Shown: positions 34,130 through 45,419, counted from the first letter of the stretch. The stretch is DNA of 64,000 nucleotides from Rehmannia glutinosa (GCA_016081115.2 JABTTQ020003423.1:372001-436000); one strand, 5' to 3'. Notes: generated by a model not told the origin, from the sequence alone. Numbers and translations: made by a program.

Positions 34130-35697
34130 CATTAACTTAAAAAAAATGGTCATAGACATCGGTTTGTAGCCGATGTCTATCTGAAAATCGACCGATGTCA
34201 TAATCGGTGATGTTAAAAGTAAGCTTATTCAACATCGGCTCTTGAGCATACAAAAACGATGCCGTTATATCCAAAAGACATCGGTTTTAAACCGATGTTG
34301 TTAACTTGCAATTTGCTAGCTATCTCCAGAAGAGTCATCGGTTTTTTTTACGGATGTTGTTGACAATCTTTTAGATCGGTTGAGCACCGATGTTATAAGG
34401 TTTTAACACATCGGTTTACAACCGATTTTGTTTCTAACAACAATGATGTTATAGTTTTGTGTTGAACATCGATTTTGGTAGGAACAAAATCGGTTACAAA
34501 CTGATGTGTTAAACCTTTTAGAAATCGGCTATAAACCGATGTCATTCACTTTTAATGACACAGACTCATAAATTTAATAACCCAACTATCCATGAGTGAT
34601 GATACAAGAAAAACCATTAAATGACTCTAAACCGAAATATAATTAAAAGCACCAAACTTTTGCCCACTTCTCACTAAACCCATGTGGCACCACATATTTT
34701 AGCACATAGAAATTTGTTTCCCACAATGCAAGAAATAGGAAAAAGAAAGTGGGCTACAAGAATTCAAAAGTAAAAATTTGGTGCCAAATAAATTGAACCC
34801 TCATCCCATTTGTTTTCTGCAATTTTTTCCTTTGTTTTTGTGGTTGCCGATATGGGAAAGAAAGCCCTTATGCCACAAGGCCCCTCACTCATTGCTTGCC
34901 CCTAAAATAAGCAAGAACCAAGAAAAGAATAGATCTTCTCCACCGCTGAATGAGAACTAAAATTTGTAATTGCCTTTTTTTTTGTTGCTAGGGCTTAGGG
35001 TATGAAATGGGCGGGGACTTAATTTCCACGAAGGCCTCACGAATGGCGGCGGTCATTTGGTCACGGCGTCGGGGTGGGGGCGGGGGCGGCGGATAAAATT
35101 GGCTTGAGAAGTGAGATGGAGAGGTTTGAGTTGGAGGGTTTGGGTTGGGGGTTTAGAGTGATAGCTGGGAATTGGGAAAAAGAATGGTGTTAGAAACAGC
35201 GAAGATGAAAAAGACGGGTTGGAGGGTTAGGTTTTTCTAATAATACTTGAAATTTTACACAATCTTTAATTAATAAAATGGGTTTTTTGTTTTTAAAATA
35301 TGAAATTTAGGAAATTCCTCATAAATAATTAGGAAATTTAGAATTCCTCATAAATAATTTGGAAAAAAATAATTTATTTTCATTTTAAAGTTTTTTTTTG
35401 AATTTCTTTTATTTTAAAGTGATAAATATTAAGTAATAACATCTAATTTAAACAAATGATGTTAATTGTAATGTTATAAACCAATAAAGGGTGGATAAAG
35501 ACATCTCTTGGAATAACCGATTTTAAAATTGATGTTATAAAGCAAGAAAGGGGTGGTCAAAGACACCATCTCTTAAAAACGATGTGTAATAACGAAAAGA
35601 TCCGCTCATAGGCATCGCTTCACTTAAAACATGATGTTGATATTATAAGACATCATCAAATTTGTAAAGCGATGTCTATGACCATTTTTCTTGTAGT
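34130..35697. mobile_element. Non-autonomous CACTA element
   Basis: The right end in reverse complement is GACTACAAGAAAAATGGTC, close to the standard CACTACAAGAAAA terminus. The left end retains AAAAAATGGTCATAGACATC, and both continue as CATAGACATCG. Inside both ends are many subterminal copies of ACATCGGTTTxxAACCGATGT (about ten at 34150-34550, fewer at 35500-35690). Such palindromic subterminal words bind the CACTA accessory protein. The core (34600-35240) is noncoding here, with a GC-rich patch at 35040-35090. The exact left base and 3-bp target duplication are not clear. Confidence 0.75.
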
Positions 35698-35993
35698 CAT
35701 TTGATTATGTAATACTATAGAGTGGCAATTGAGATTAATGGCATGATTATTATGCATGAGTAGAATTAAATAGAAATGTAATGAATTTAGAAATGGAATA
35801 ATTATAGAAAAATAATGATATAATGACACCATTCATATGCTTGGTATGTATAAAAAATGTAGAAAGAAATGGAATGACTATTTTTCTACATTTAAATATT
35901 TTGATTAGTAATTATGAATGTATAACATTAATGGCGAATATAATTTGAAGTATCCAATCACTCTCAAATAGATATTTTTAGATAAATTTATGT

Positions 35994-36035
<42 letters not shown>

Positions 36036-36094
36036 AGTGCATCTAATATAATTTTGATATGTGTTAGACAATATATATATATATATATATATAT

Positions 36095-36500
36095 GGGGAA
36101 GGATTATATGAGACCATGGTTCTAGGTGAGGACAGTGTGGACTCATCTCAACCATCCCCTTATATACATCGAGAGGCTATGATTAATATAGGATAATAAG
36201 AGATTAACCAATTAAGTAAATCCCGATAAGGGTAAAATTGTTAAACAAAATATGTGAGGATCGTGAATTACGGAATCAATTATACAGAGAGAGAATCATG
36301 CTCATTAACATGTGGGGACCGTGTATGTGCTCTGCGATGATTCTCGCATATTTAACATATATGTATTGCATATTTAACACTATTATCCGCATGTTTAACA
36401 TATATGTTGCATATGAAATTGTCAAACAAAAACATATGGGGACCATGAATTAAGGAAACAGTCATATAGAGAGAAAGAATCACACTCATTAACATGTGGG
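36095..36500 (+). mobile_element. Microsatellite-anchored TIR element D, 5' part only
   Basis: After a (TA)n run (36070-36094) the end reads GGGGAAGGATTATATGAGAC and TAGGTGAGGACAGTGTGGAC. The interior matches element B: ATGTGAGGATCGTGAATTA and AACATGTGGGGACCGTG. The element is cut off near 36500 by GC-rich sequence and no right end is seen. Confidence 0.65.
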
Positions 36501-36612
36501 TGCCCGCGAGTGCCTGCTTGCACTGCGGACGGAGTGCGTGTCCGCCTTTGTTTGCGCGGCGCGCTCATTTACGTCAATTTTGACGTTGCGCGCGCCGCGC
36601 GCACAACTTTGG
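36498..36612. other. GC-rich island with inverted repeat
   Basis: GCGCGGCGCGCTCATTTACG and TTGACGTTGCGCGCGCCGCG form an interrupted inverted repeat, preceded by TGCGGACGGAGTGCGTGTCC. The composition is unlike the surrounding DNA. Origin is unknown; it may be part of a retrotransposon LTR. Confidence 0.5.
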
Positions 36613-36821
36613 CTTTCCCAATCAGTTATTCGCCCGTAATGTCCGTTTCGATCATTTTAGTCTGTTTTTAAGTTCTCTTTTCACGAAAACCTACTAAACA
36701 ACCTAAAATACCATACGTAATATATGACAATATAAAATGGGTCGAAAAGATACAAAAACACGAATAATCACTCATACAAAAATTAGAAATCACACAAAAT
36801 TCACACACAAAAACATTCAAA

Positions 36822-37312
36822 ACATGCACTTTTACAACGGTGCGATTGTGATTACAAGGGTAGTATAATAAGTGTTATATCCGCGTGGGATGGGTGGGTA
36901 TTTTCGGTCCCGACAAGTAGTAAGATTTTCATGGGCTTGCTTAGGCATCCGAATCTGCGGCTGCTGGATACATTCCGTCTAATGTTCTAGTCCATGACAT
37001 TCTACCAAAAATTAGACTACCAAGACCGAAGTTATGGAGGGGTCATCCGTACGGTGGAATAGGAGATGAAACATCTATACACATGTCAATTAATATGTTA
37101 TGCTCCAAAATTAATATGGTAACTTCTATACACGTGTCAATTATCCGTACGGTGGAATAGGAGATGAAACATCATCTTGAAATAGAAGATCTCATCCGCT
37201 ATGGGAGAGGTACGATGATATGCAACAAAACTATAGTTCAACTATATTTTCGGAAGTTTGCGGTAATAGCCGCCGCGCGGAACTATTAATCTACCAAGTA
37301 ATTAATTTGATA
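36822..37312 (+). pseudogene. Chitinase (class III) 3' fragment with duplication
   Basis: Aligns by eye with 4935-5280 of the first chitinase: CACTTTTACAACGG (QFYNN region), TCATGGGCTTGC, CTGGATACATTCCGTC, AAGTTATGGAGGGGTCAT, CTATAGTTCA, GCCGCGCGGAACTATTAATC and the stop region TTTGATATCATG. Similarity extends into the 3' flank (TTTCTTGTCCTAT). The frame is broken. A 98-bp segment is repeated inside, with ATCCGTACGGTGGAATAGGA at 37045 and again at 37143. The N-terminal and catalytic parts are absent. Confidence 0.85.
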
Positions 37313-37500
37313 TCATGTTTTTGTGTTGGCTCAATTCTGTGGCATCATGGTTTTTCTTGTCCTATCAAAAGTTTGTAAAGGTCATGCATATATGCATGTT
37401 ATGTAGCAAAATGTTCTATCTTATTTTTCATAGTCACACGCATAAACTGCTATAATAGGTCACCCATTAGCATGACTGCATGAGCGTAGTAGGATTTTAA
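37313..37500. other. Former chitinase 3' flank
   Basis: Partly similar to the 3' flank of the first chitinase near 5277-5330. No separate feature is seen. Confidence 0.4.
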
Positions 37501-38617
37501 GACTACAACAAAAGATGCATATTGGGACACTTTTTTGGGGATGCTTGTTATTATGTGTCTCTACTATATTTTATTGGGATACTTAATATTTTAGGAGCAA
37601 TATCTTTACTTAATGGGATACTTATAAAAATAAACAAAATAAATAAATATAAAATGAAAAGATTTTTCTAGGCTTCTAGCAGTTAAATAAAAAAAATTAA
37701 GGCTGTAACCCAAAAACTTTTTATGTGCCGGATCACACCAAAAATTCTCGCGAGATATTTTTTCACTATACAAAAATTGACTCACTTTAATATTTTATAC
37801 TTGTAACCCAAAATCTCCACAAACCCTTCCCGATAACCTCCTTCCCCTTTTCTCTCAATCACAAAAAATTCTGCTCCAAACCTCCGAAAATCTTTTTTTC
37901 TCTTATATCAATTCTCTATCCTCCAACGTGTGGTTTGTCAAGGTTTGATTTCTATATCTTTCATAGTACCAAAGTTCTATCTCAATAGATATGGATGCAT
38001 TTGTATATAAAATTATGCTTAACTAGGTTACAAATTGAATTGCAGCATATTCCGAACGAGCAAAACGCATAAACAGGCCGGGGAAGATCACTCCTATTTT
38101 GAAGTGTTAGTTCCTTTAGTTTTTAATTGTGATTGTTTGTTGTTGAATTTCTAAATGGTTAATTTTTCAATTGGATTATTATTTCAGCTAATTTGATGAC
38201 AAATAATAGGAATTTTGATTTGTATATATTAACCAGTGAAGATTTGTAATGATTTTGAAAATACATCAGAATTTTGTTTCTGATTTTCACCTCCATGCAC
38301 AGAAGAGACGACTCCTCTCTTTTCTTTTGAAGAGAGAATTTGACTAAAAGAAAATGAATTTTGGTTAATTAATATAGATTATACAAATGATGCTTTTAGA
38401 AGAATTTGGAAGTCCATTAGAGTTTCTGGATGTGAATTGCACTTTTCTATAATATTTCTGTTTCGCAGTTTTCTTTCTGTATGTGAATTGCACTTTTTAT
38501 TTTCTTTATGTTTCGCAGTTTTCTTTCTGTATGTGAATTGGACTCCTATTTTGATGCTTTTAGAAGAATTTATGTGTTTTTGTCATTATTTTGTTTACTT
38601 TTTTCATGACTGTCTAG

Positions 38618-38790
38618 CTAGGGGTGTTCACAGTTCGGTTAACCGATCAAACCGAACCGAAACCGAAATTTTGGTTCAGACGAAAGGTGAACCGATTTTT
38701 TTGGTTCGGTGTTCGGTTTGGTTTTTTTTCAGAAATTTGATTTCGGTTTTAAAGTTCGGTTCACCAAATCGAACCGAAAACTGAAATTTA
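38618..38790. repeat. GGTTCGGTT/AACCGAACC dispersed repeat
   Basis: Starts AGGGGTGTTCACAGTTCGG and contains many copies of TTCGGTT and its complement. This is a common plant intergenic repeat. A related patch lies at 55280-55365. Confidence 0.6.
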
Positions 38791-39307
38791 AAAAAGTTGA
38801 TATGTGCATTATTTGATATGTCCAGCACTATAAATTGCTTAACTTGTAAATGAAAGAAACTAATCCAAACATGTTCTGGAGATGGTGCTACCAAAAATAT
38901 TGGTGTGGTCATTCTATACACCTTTCATTTTATCAGTATAAAGGGAGGCATACTTGGTCTCCTTATTCTTTTCATTGGTCATAAAAGAAGAGACATAGCT
39001 TGTCTAAAATTTAATACCTGTTAACTAAGGGAGTTACAAGAAGCTAAAGAATTAATTAATTACATGTTGTCAGAGCAATAAATTATATATGTAAACTTCA
39101 ATTAAATACCCTCACTTAAAACTGGCCAGTTATGAAAGCTGCAAAAGAAGAGAAAAATGTTATCAGCAAACACTCTCGACTTCTGATTCTATTTGTAAAC
39201 ACTACCAACTTCTGATTCTCAATTTTTCACCAAACACTCCCATAATGTAGAATGTAGAATGTAGAATGAGTTAATGAGATGAGAATGTGTTTGAACTTTG
39301 AACCTAC

Positions 39308-40463
39308 CCAAGTAATTTAATAGAGTCGTCAATCACTCTGAGTGGAGCATTTTCACCGATAATAAGGTTTCGAAGCCATGCCACTGCTCCAAATATGAGT
39401 CCAAAAATCTGAAATTAATGTAGTGATTATTATTGTCAATCAATCCCTGTAGTAAGTGCACAACTTAGGACAATAAGTATCCAAGTAGTGAACAAATTAA
39501 CAACTCACTGCAGCAAGGATAGGGGGTGCCAATAGCTCCTCCCTTAGTTGATGTAAAATCCCCATTATCTGATTCCACAATGTTGCATTATGCTTCAACT
39601 CAGTCTTCTACATGCAATGGGATTTCAATCTTTTTAGAAGTAAAATAACATATATAGATATATTATACAGAGAAACCATGTCTTTTATCCTTGAGGAGTG
39701 TTTGCTACATATTAGAAAAGTTGAAAATTGATTCTGAAGGTGAAACATGATTTGAGCTGTTAAATTCTGGGAATTGTTATCTGATAGAATCAGAAAACAC
39801 TACTTTTACTAGCTGCTTACTATTTTTCATATGCAATTTCCTTTAACAATTCAAATACACAACTATCACATAATCAATTCTTCAAAAAAAAAAAAAACAG
39901 AGGTTTTTTAAAATTGCAAAAAAAACCCTGAGGTTTGATTCCGTCTTACATTTTTGTCTTTCATAAGCAAAACAAATATCAAAAAACCCCCTGACATTTA
40001 TAAAAATATTCCAGTTAGCCCCTTAAATTTAAGACAAACAATCTTGAGGAGTCTTTTTGTAATTTTGAAACATCTCTAGCTTTTTTTTGTAATTAGCCCA
40101 AATCTCAGGAGTGTTTTTGTAATTATTCCTATATATATATATATATATTGAACATTAATTTCCATGAAACTGATGTTTGAAAAATCAATCAAAAGTTCTC
40201 CTTCAAACCTGGAAATTGATCTATGCACATTAGACAGTTGCAACTATATAAAAAGATAGAAATCAACTCACTGTTTGTTTCTCTGTAATGTGTTCAACTG
40301 TATGGACATGCTCTGCTCCATTAAGAAGAAGAGACTTCTCATTTGTCTCTAAATCTTTATTAGGCTCCTTTCTGGACTCCTCAGCTTCAAGTATTTCTTT
40401 ATATCTTGCACCAACGCTTCGTATTAAGTGGAAAGTAAAAGTCCATATATAGAAGGCTCCAAG
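39308..40463 (-). pseudogene. PILS-type auxin carrier gene fragment (three exons)
   Basis: PIN-LIKES proteins are endoplasmic-reticulum auxin carriers with ten membrane segments. Three exons on the minus strand keep GT-AG borders and phase 0: 40463-40272 (LGAFYIWTFTFHLIRSVGAR, the last helix before the loop, then a charged loop), 39607-39509 (ends LREELLAPPILAA) and 39408-39308 (IFGLIFGAVAWLRNLIIGEN, APLRVIDDSIKLLG). Joined in order they cover the cytosolic loop and the first helix of the second half. Upstream exons for the first helices and downstream exons after KLLG are not found. There are no internal stops. It is most simply a captured or truncated fragment. A PILS gene with diverged ends is less likely. 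Confidence 0.7.
39567..39698 (+). repeat. Duplicated PILS exon/intron segment, copy 1
   Basis: Covers the 5' part of the middle PILS exon and adjoining intron. It matches 41104-41236 nearly base for base, including TTGCATTATGCTTCAACTCA and GAGAAACCATGTCTTTTATC. Confidence 0.85.
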
Positions 40464-40599
40464 CTGTTAATTCAACCAACACTCCATAAGTTGTTTTACA
40501 TCTTAATTAAAAGGAAACACTAAAATCCTTATGTAGGTTATAAATTCAGAAGTCTCACTTTTCCCACCACGAAAACATTCAAAAAGTTTTAACATGTGG

Positions 40600-40745
40600 G
40601 AGTGATGTATTGATACTTTTCAGTGAGTGGAAATCTGATGATGTAACACTCTCAAGTAAGCAGTCCATTCTTTGTTTTATTGTGGCGTATACGGCTTGAT
40701 TTCTCAACCCGCCTGCCTCATCTTGATCACCCTGAGACAGTTGGT
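40600..40745 (-). other. Possible orphan exon of unknown gene
   Basis: On the minus strand after the acceptor-like CTGTCTCAG the frame reads GDQDEAGGLRNQAVYATIKQ and MDCLLESVTSSD. The composition looks protein-like, with no repeats. I do not recognise the family, and it does not fit PILS. Confidence 0.25.
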
Positions 40746-41103
40746 TTTAGGTTTTTCATTAATAGGTGTTGTTGGTTCTAATATAAGCCTTCGTTGTTGG
40801 TTCAGGTTATGAGTGCAATGATTAAAATCGATCTGACAGATCTATACATCTGTGGCATGCCTTACTTCCTCCTACCAAGGCACAAGTTAGTGAAAAAGAA
40901 TCAGAAATACCACTGAGCACTTAAATTGCTGTTTTTAAACATACACAACACACATAATATAATTGTTCTTTTGCTATTTTGTGGCTAAGTTTCTAATGTT
41001 CATGCTTTCAATTCTTTTTTTCCCTTGAATTCTAATATTTGAAGAAATAGTTCATTTTTCTCCTCCATGTCGACCATAATATTTGAATTCTAATATTTTC
41101 TCC

Positions 41104-41236
41104 GTTATCTGATTCCATAATGCTGCATTATGCTTCAACTCAATCTTCTACATGCAATGGCATTTCAATCTTTTTAGAAGTAAAATAACATATATGGATA
41201 TATTATACAGAGAAACCATGTCTTTTATCCTTGAGG
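41104..41236 (+). repeat. Duplicated PILS exon/intron segment, copy 2
   Basis: Second copy of 39567-39698 in the same orientation, 160 bp before the transposase fragment. It includes TCTGATTCCATAATGCTGCA. Confidence 0.85.
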
Positions 41237-41283
41237 AAGATAGAGAAGGAAGAGGGCAATGGGAATCCAGTGATTAGGAAACT

Positions 41284-41395
41284 AAAGTTATATCATATAT
41301 TTTATTTGTTTACATGTTCATTAATTTATATGCATTATTTGATATGTGCATTAATTAAAGTTATATCATATATTTTATTTGTTTACAGGTTCATA
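41284..41395 (+). repeat. Tandem 73-bp duplication before transposase start
   Basis: AAAGTTATATCATATATTTT and the following TTTACA(T/G)GTTCAT occur at 41284 and again at 41357. The second copy ends in the acceptor-like TTTACAG just before the transposase start codon. Confidence 0.8.
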
Positions 41396-42150
41396 ATGGA
41401 TAAAAGTTGGATGCGTAAATGAAGGTCAACAAGAGAGTACGAAAATGGGGTAAACCAATTTCTTGACATGGCTTTCTCTAAGGTTTGTTTCAATGAAAAA
41501 ATTATATGCCCATGCAAGTATTGTAAGAATGGAAAATGGGTGACTAAAGAAGTTGCTAAAGAACATTTGATAGTAGATGGATTCATGAAAGGTTACACAA
41601 ATTGGATTGCACATGGAGAAGATATATCATCTGATGAAGTTAGTCCCCATCATTTTGATGACTTTAATAAGTTAGATGACATGAACAAATTGGTGCATGA
41701 TGCTTTTGGAGTTGATGATACAAATATGGAAGAAGAACCAAATGAGCAAGCAAATGAATTCTATAAGTTATTAGATGATGCTCAAACAGAATTATACCCT
41801 GGGTGTAAGAAATTCTCAAAACTTTCATTTCTTATCTGACTCTTTCACTTGAAATGCACTGGTAAATGGTCTAACAAGTCCTTTACGATGCTTCTTGAAT
41901 TATTGAAAGAGGCATTCCCTGATGTAACAAAGTTGTTGCCAAAATCTTATTATGAGGCACAAAAGATAATTGGAGCTTTAGGACTCAGTTGTGTCAAAAT
42001 TCATGCATGTCCAAATGATTGCATGTTATATTGGAAATATCATAAGAATGATACATCCTGTCATGTTTGTCAAACATCTAGGTATGTTCAAGATGAAAAA
42101 AATGAAATTGATGACCAGGAAGATGAATCTGTTAAGATTAAAAAGATTCC
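41396..42150 (+). pseudogene. CACTA (En/Spm) TNP2-like transposase, N-terminal fragment
   Basis: Transposase of the CACTA superfamily. Starting MDKSWMRK, the frame continues past a TGA (41420-41422) with REYENGVNQFLDMAF, ICPCKYCKNGKWV and IVDGFMKGYTNWIAHGE. This is the plant transposase-associated domain with its Cys-x2-Cys pairs. After a second in-frame TGA (41837-41839) it goes on with HLKCTGKWSNKSF, FPDVTKLLPKSYYEAQKI, CVKIHACPNDCMLYW and DTSCHVC, the start of the TNP2 transposase domain. The catalytic core is absent. Everything after about 42150 is unrelated AT-rich repeat. Both stops are in the same frame and differ from sense codons by one base. Confidence 0.85.
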
Positions 42151-42182
42151 TGCAATAATTTTTATTGTAATAATGTTTTGGC

Positions 42183-42490
42183 TTATTTTAATATTATTTA
42201 GTTTTTATCAGATTATTTAAAGACTTATCAAATAAATTTTAGATTTACTTGATAATTTTTAGACTTATTTCATAATTATTTATTTATTTATATAATTCTT
42301 GTAATTCTTGCATTATTTTAGAATTATTGAAAATTTTATAGATCTACTATGCTATTTTAAATTTGTTTAATGTATTTTGTATTGTAAGTTTTTAATTTTA
42401 TTTGACTAGTCTTATCAAATAATATTTAGATTTATTTTATAGTATTATGATCATTAAATTAGTTGTCAAAATAATTTTACCTTTAAAATT
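42183..42490 (+). repeat. Dispersed duplicate, copy 2
   Basis: Copy of 33335-33710 with an internal deletion near 42457. Its left edge forms the junction with the broken transposase. Confidence 0.85.
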
Positions 42491-42499
42491 AGAACTTTT

Positions 42500-44830
42500 A
42501 TCCAACACTTAGATATTTTCACCAAAGAAAACAAGCATCTTCTTCTTCTATTCCATTAGGACCAAAAATTCTAAGGGGTTAGAAGCTTCAAGTAAAGTTG
42601 GAAGACTAGCTAATTACTAAGACAAAGGTAAGACTCTCTTAGTATTCACCTTATCCTTCTTTCCTTTAATTTTTTCCAATTTTTTCCATTATCTTGACCC
42701 TCAAAAACTGCCATTTAGGGGTTGTCCTAAGAAAAAATGACTTGAGGGAGTTAGCAAAAGTTAGAGCTTGAGACCATTCCTACCAAAAAGCACAAAAAGA
42801 TTAAGGTGGGTGAAACTCTTCTAAAACTCATGATTTTTTTTGCATGAAATGACATGAATATATGTGTGTATAATTCTTTTTATATTTCTGGAAATTTTCA
42901 AATTTTATTGCTGGAAAATTTGAAAATTATTAAAGTGCTTTTTTGGTTAAAGAATAGCATTTATATGCATATATGTCTCATTATATATTTTTTTTTAAAA
43001 AGGGCATGAATATATGAGATTATATTTTATATATTCTGAAATTTCGGTTCCTTTTACCTCTGGAAATTTCGGAAAAAAAAACGTGTGTGTTGGAATTATG
43101 ATAAAAGTGCTTTTCTTTTGTTGGAAAATAGCTTTTATGTGCATATATGTCTCCTTTGTATATATATCTTCGAGATTGACTGAGAATATGAAAAATGTAT
43201 TTTTTTATGTTATATTAATATCCTGGACTTAAGGACTTGTGAACAAAAAACCGAGTTGGACCACTTTTGCAAATAAGGCAAAATATAGGGCTAAAGGTGA
43301 AAAAATCCGAAAACTGTGAAACCCTACTGGAAATTTCGAAATTTTGAACTTTGTTTACTGTAAATATACTGAATAAATAAATAATAATAATTGGGACCCT
43401 TCGGGTCAAGCAAATGCGAATACAAGAACTTTTGGACACTAAAATGTTAATTTTCCAAACTTTAGGGGCTAAACTGTAAATTCTGAAACTTAGGGGCAGC
43501 CATTGTCCCAAAAATAATACAAACTCATTTCAAAATAGTATTTTGGACCTATAGTCCAAATTCACGACAAGCGGACTTGAAACGAGATCATAACGGTAAA
43601 ATTACCTTTCGGGCTAAAATGAAATTTTATAAAAAATCGGTACTAAATCTGGAATTTTTTTTGAAACTGCTTTTAACCCATATACATACTACACCAAAGA
43701 AATTATTAGACTTGGAATCTCATTAATACCTTTTTCCGGTTTAAGAGATATCTATTTCTAAAAATATCGGGTCAAAATAATAAATTGGGAGAAATTCGGG
43801 ACCGACATGTGATTTTCGAAATTCTGACCCCAAGACTCTGAAAATATGATCCTTTGGAATTTTTAAAAAATTAGAAACCGAACTTGCCTTTTTTCGAGTC
43901 CAGGATCAAAACTTATGGTATTTTAAAACCAAGCATAAAAATTCCTATCTTAATAAAATGTTTTATTTTTAAATAAAATTTACCAAGGTCATAGAGACTT
44001 ATATTTTCTAAATTCAGTTTATTTAAATATTAAAAATATTTTATAATCATTTAATTAAAGATTTTATTTTTAATTATTATCCGAATTATATTTGAGACTT
44101 TCATACCGAATAATTGTACTAGTAATATGGCGACTTCCTCGCCCGCATAACCTAAACCTTATTAAGAACTTCAAAGATAAAACACTGAATCAATGAATAG
44201 AATCGGCTATATTATCCCTCGGTATCTATGTCGTGTCAATAATCGATTGATTGAATATCGGACGCGGCGAGTCTATGAATGAACGCATCTGGAATCTCTT
44301 GATTGGTATGCAGGTTGGCGTCACACTTTCGTGCGCGCCAAGCGATATGAATTGACGGTTTTTGTGTAATGGATAAGTCGCGTATGGGATGGGTAGCTTG
44401 GCTACGATCTCATGCCGGCCTCCATCGCCCAACTCCCAATCTCGGCCAGGATAGGAGAGTCGGCGGGCGATTGGGTCGTAGGATTCGGGTATAATCATGA
44501 TTATGACGTTCTCCAAGCTTAGCGGCTCCACTGTGGAGACGTCGTGCCAAGCTGGGATAGCGGCTTCAACCCTATCGGCAGGAGGGATAAGGTGTCTTGT
44601 TTGGGGAGATGATGTTTGATCAACTCTTCTCTGTCAGTATAAGGTGGTGCGGGTTGGCGTCACACTTTCGTGCGCAACCAATTGATATGAGTGACAGGTA
44701 TGCGGGTTGGCGTCGACTTTCGTGCGCAACCAAGCCCGATATGAATTGACAGACTAATCGGGTTGGCGTCACACTTTCGTGGCCAACCAAGCGATATGAA
44801 TTAATGCCATTTGTTAACTAATACTAATAA
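42500..44830 (+). mobile_element. Decayed Ty3-type LTR related to the solo LTR
   Basis: Shares ordered landmarks with 22920-27103: AAGGTGGGTGAAA, TCTCATTAATACCTTTTTCC (versus CACATTAAAATCCCTTCCGG), CGACTTCCTCGCC, GGGATGGGTAGCT, TGGGTCGTAG...GGTATAATCATGATTATGAC. Four GGTTGGCGTCACACTTTCG units lie at 44313-44785. The ends and target duplications are not recognisable. Confidence 0.65.
44313..44790 (+). repeat. GGTTGGCGTCACACTTTCG repeats
   Basis: Units near 44313, 44653, 44703 and 44760, each ending in CCAAGCGATATGAAT-like sequence. They are the counterpart of the repeats at 26338-26480. Confidence 0.8.
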
Positions 44831-44869
44831 ACTTACTAAGTATATGAGAATGTCATTGCACATTTCTTG

Positions 44870-45362
44870 CATTAAAATTCATGAAACGATTTCACTTTGC
44901 ATAAAGTATAAGCCCCACTTGCACGCATTCAAATAATATTTTTATTTAATATTAGTTGCCCAATGGGCTCTTAATAAAATAACCGATACAAAAGTATCCG
45001 GGGCCTATAGTCGATTTCTTCAACGCAAATTGGCCCATAGGCCAAATTCTCCCACACGACCCATAGGGCCCATCTCCCATGTATAAAAAAAGTCTCTCAT
45101 ATTCATTTGTAATCGAATTAACTCATAATTCTCCTACGCATTTAATTCAATATTCGTTTACTATTTTATTCTCTTGTTCGATGTGCTCACTTGAGCATTA
45201 GAGGGGCTTCCACAGGACAACTCTGGGGCCCTCTAATATTTGTGTGTGTGTGCAAGCAAGTTCCCGATCAAAAGATTTTCCAACTCTCGGTGAAGAAAAT
45301 TTGAAGACTTCCCCATCGGGAAGGAGGATTTCAACCCAGATTGACTTTGGTGATCCCCTAAA
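44870..45362 (+). repeat. LTR fragment of Tat/Ogre-like type
   Basis: Has the layout of an LTR U3-R-U5: a TATA-like TGTATAAAAAAAG near 45082, then GCTCACTTGAGCATTAGAGG and CTGGGGCCCTCTAA. The ACTTGAGCGTCGGAGGGG type of word is typical of Ty3 Tat-lineage LTRs. No coding part is attached. Confidence 0.4.
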
Positions 45363-45419
45363 AAGCAAAAGATAATCAAAATTAGATCATTTACTAATTA
45401 TTTAAAACACAAAAAGGGT

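Larger units (their letters stand above)
37501..42170 (+). mobile_element. Putative CACTA-type element with gene fragments, right end lost
   Basis: The left end reads GACTACAACAAAAGATGC, close to CACTACAA-type termini, followed by subterminal repeats TTGGGACACTT, TTGGGATACTT and ATGGGATACTT. A T-rich leader-like region (37800-37950) and three PILS exons on the minus strand follow. A TNP2-like transposase fragment on the plus strand (41396-42150) comes next. The right end is replaced by repeat DNA at about 42170. That all these parts belong to one element is inference from their order. Two unrelated insertions are the alternative. Confidence 0.4.

Noticed and set aside
39308..40463. A functional PILS gene
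   Set aside because: Only three of the expected exons are found. The membrane helices before and after are missing from the surrounding sequence.
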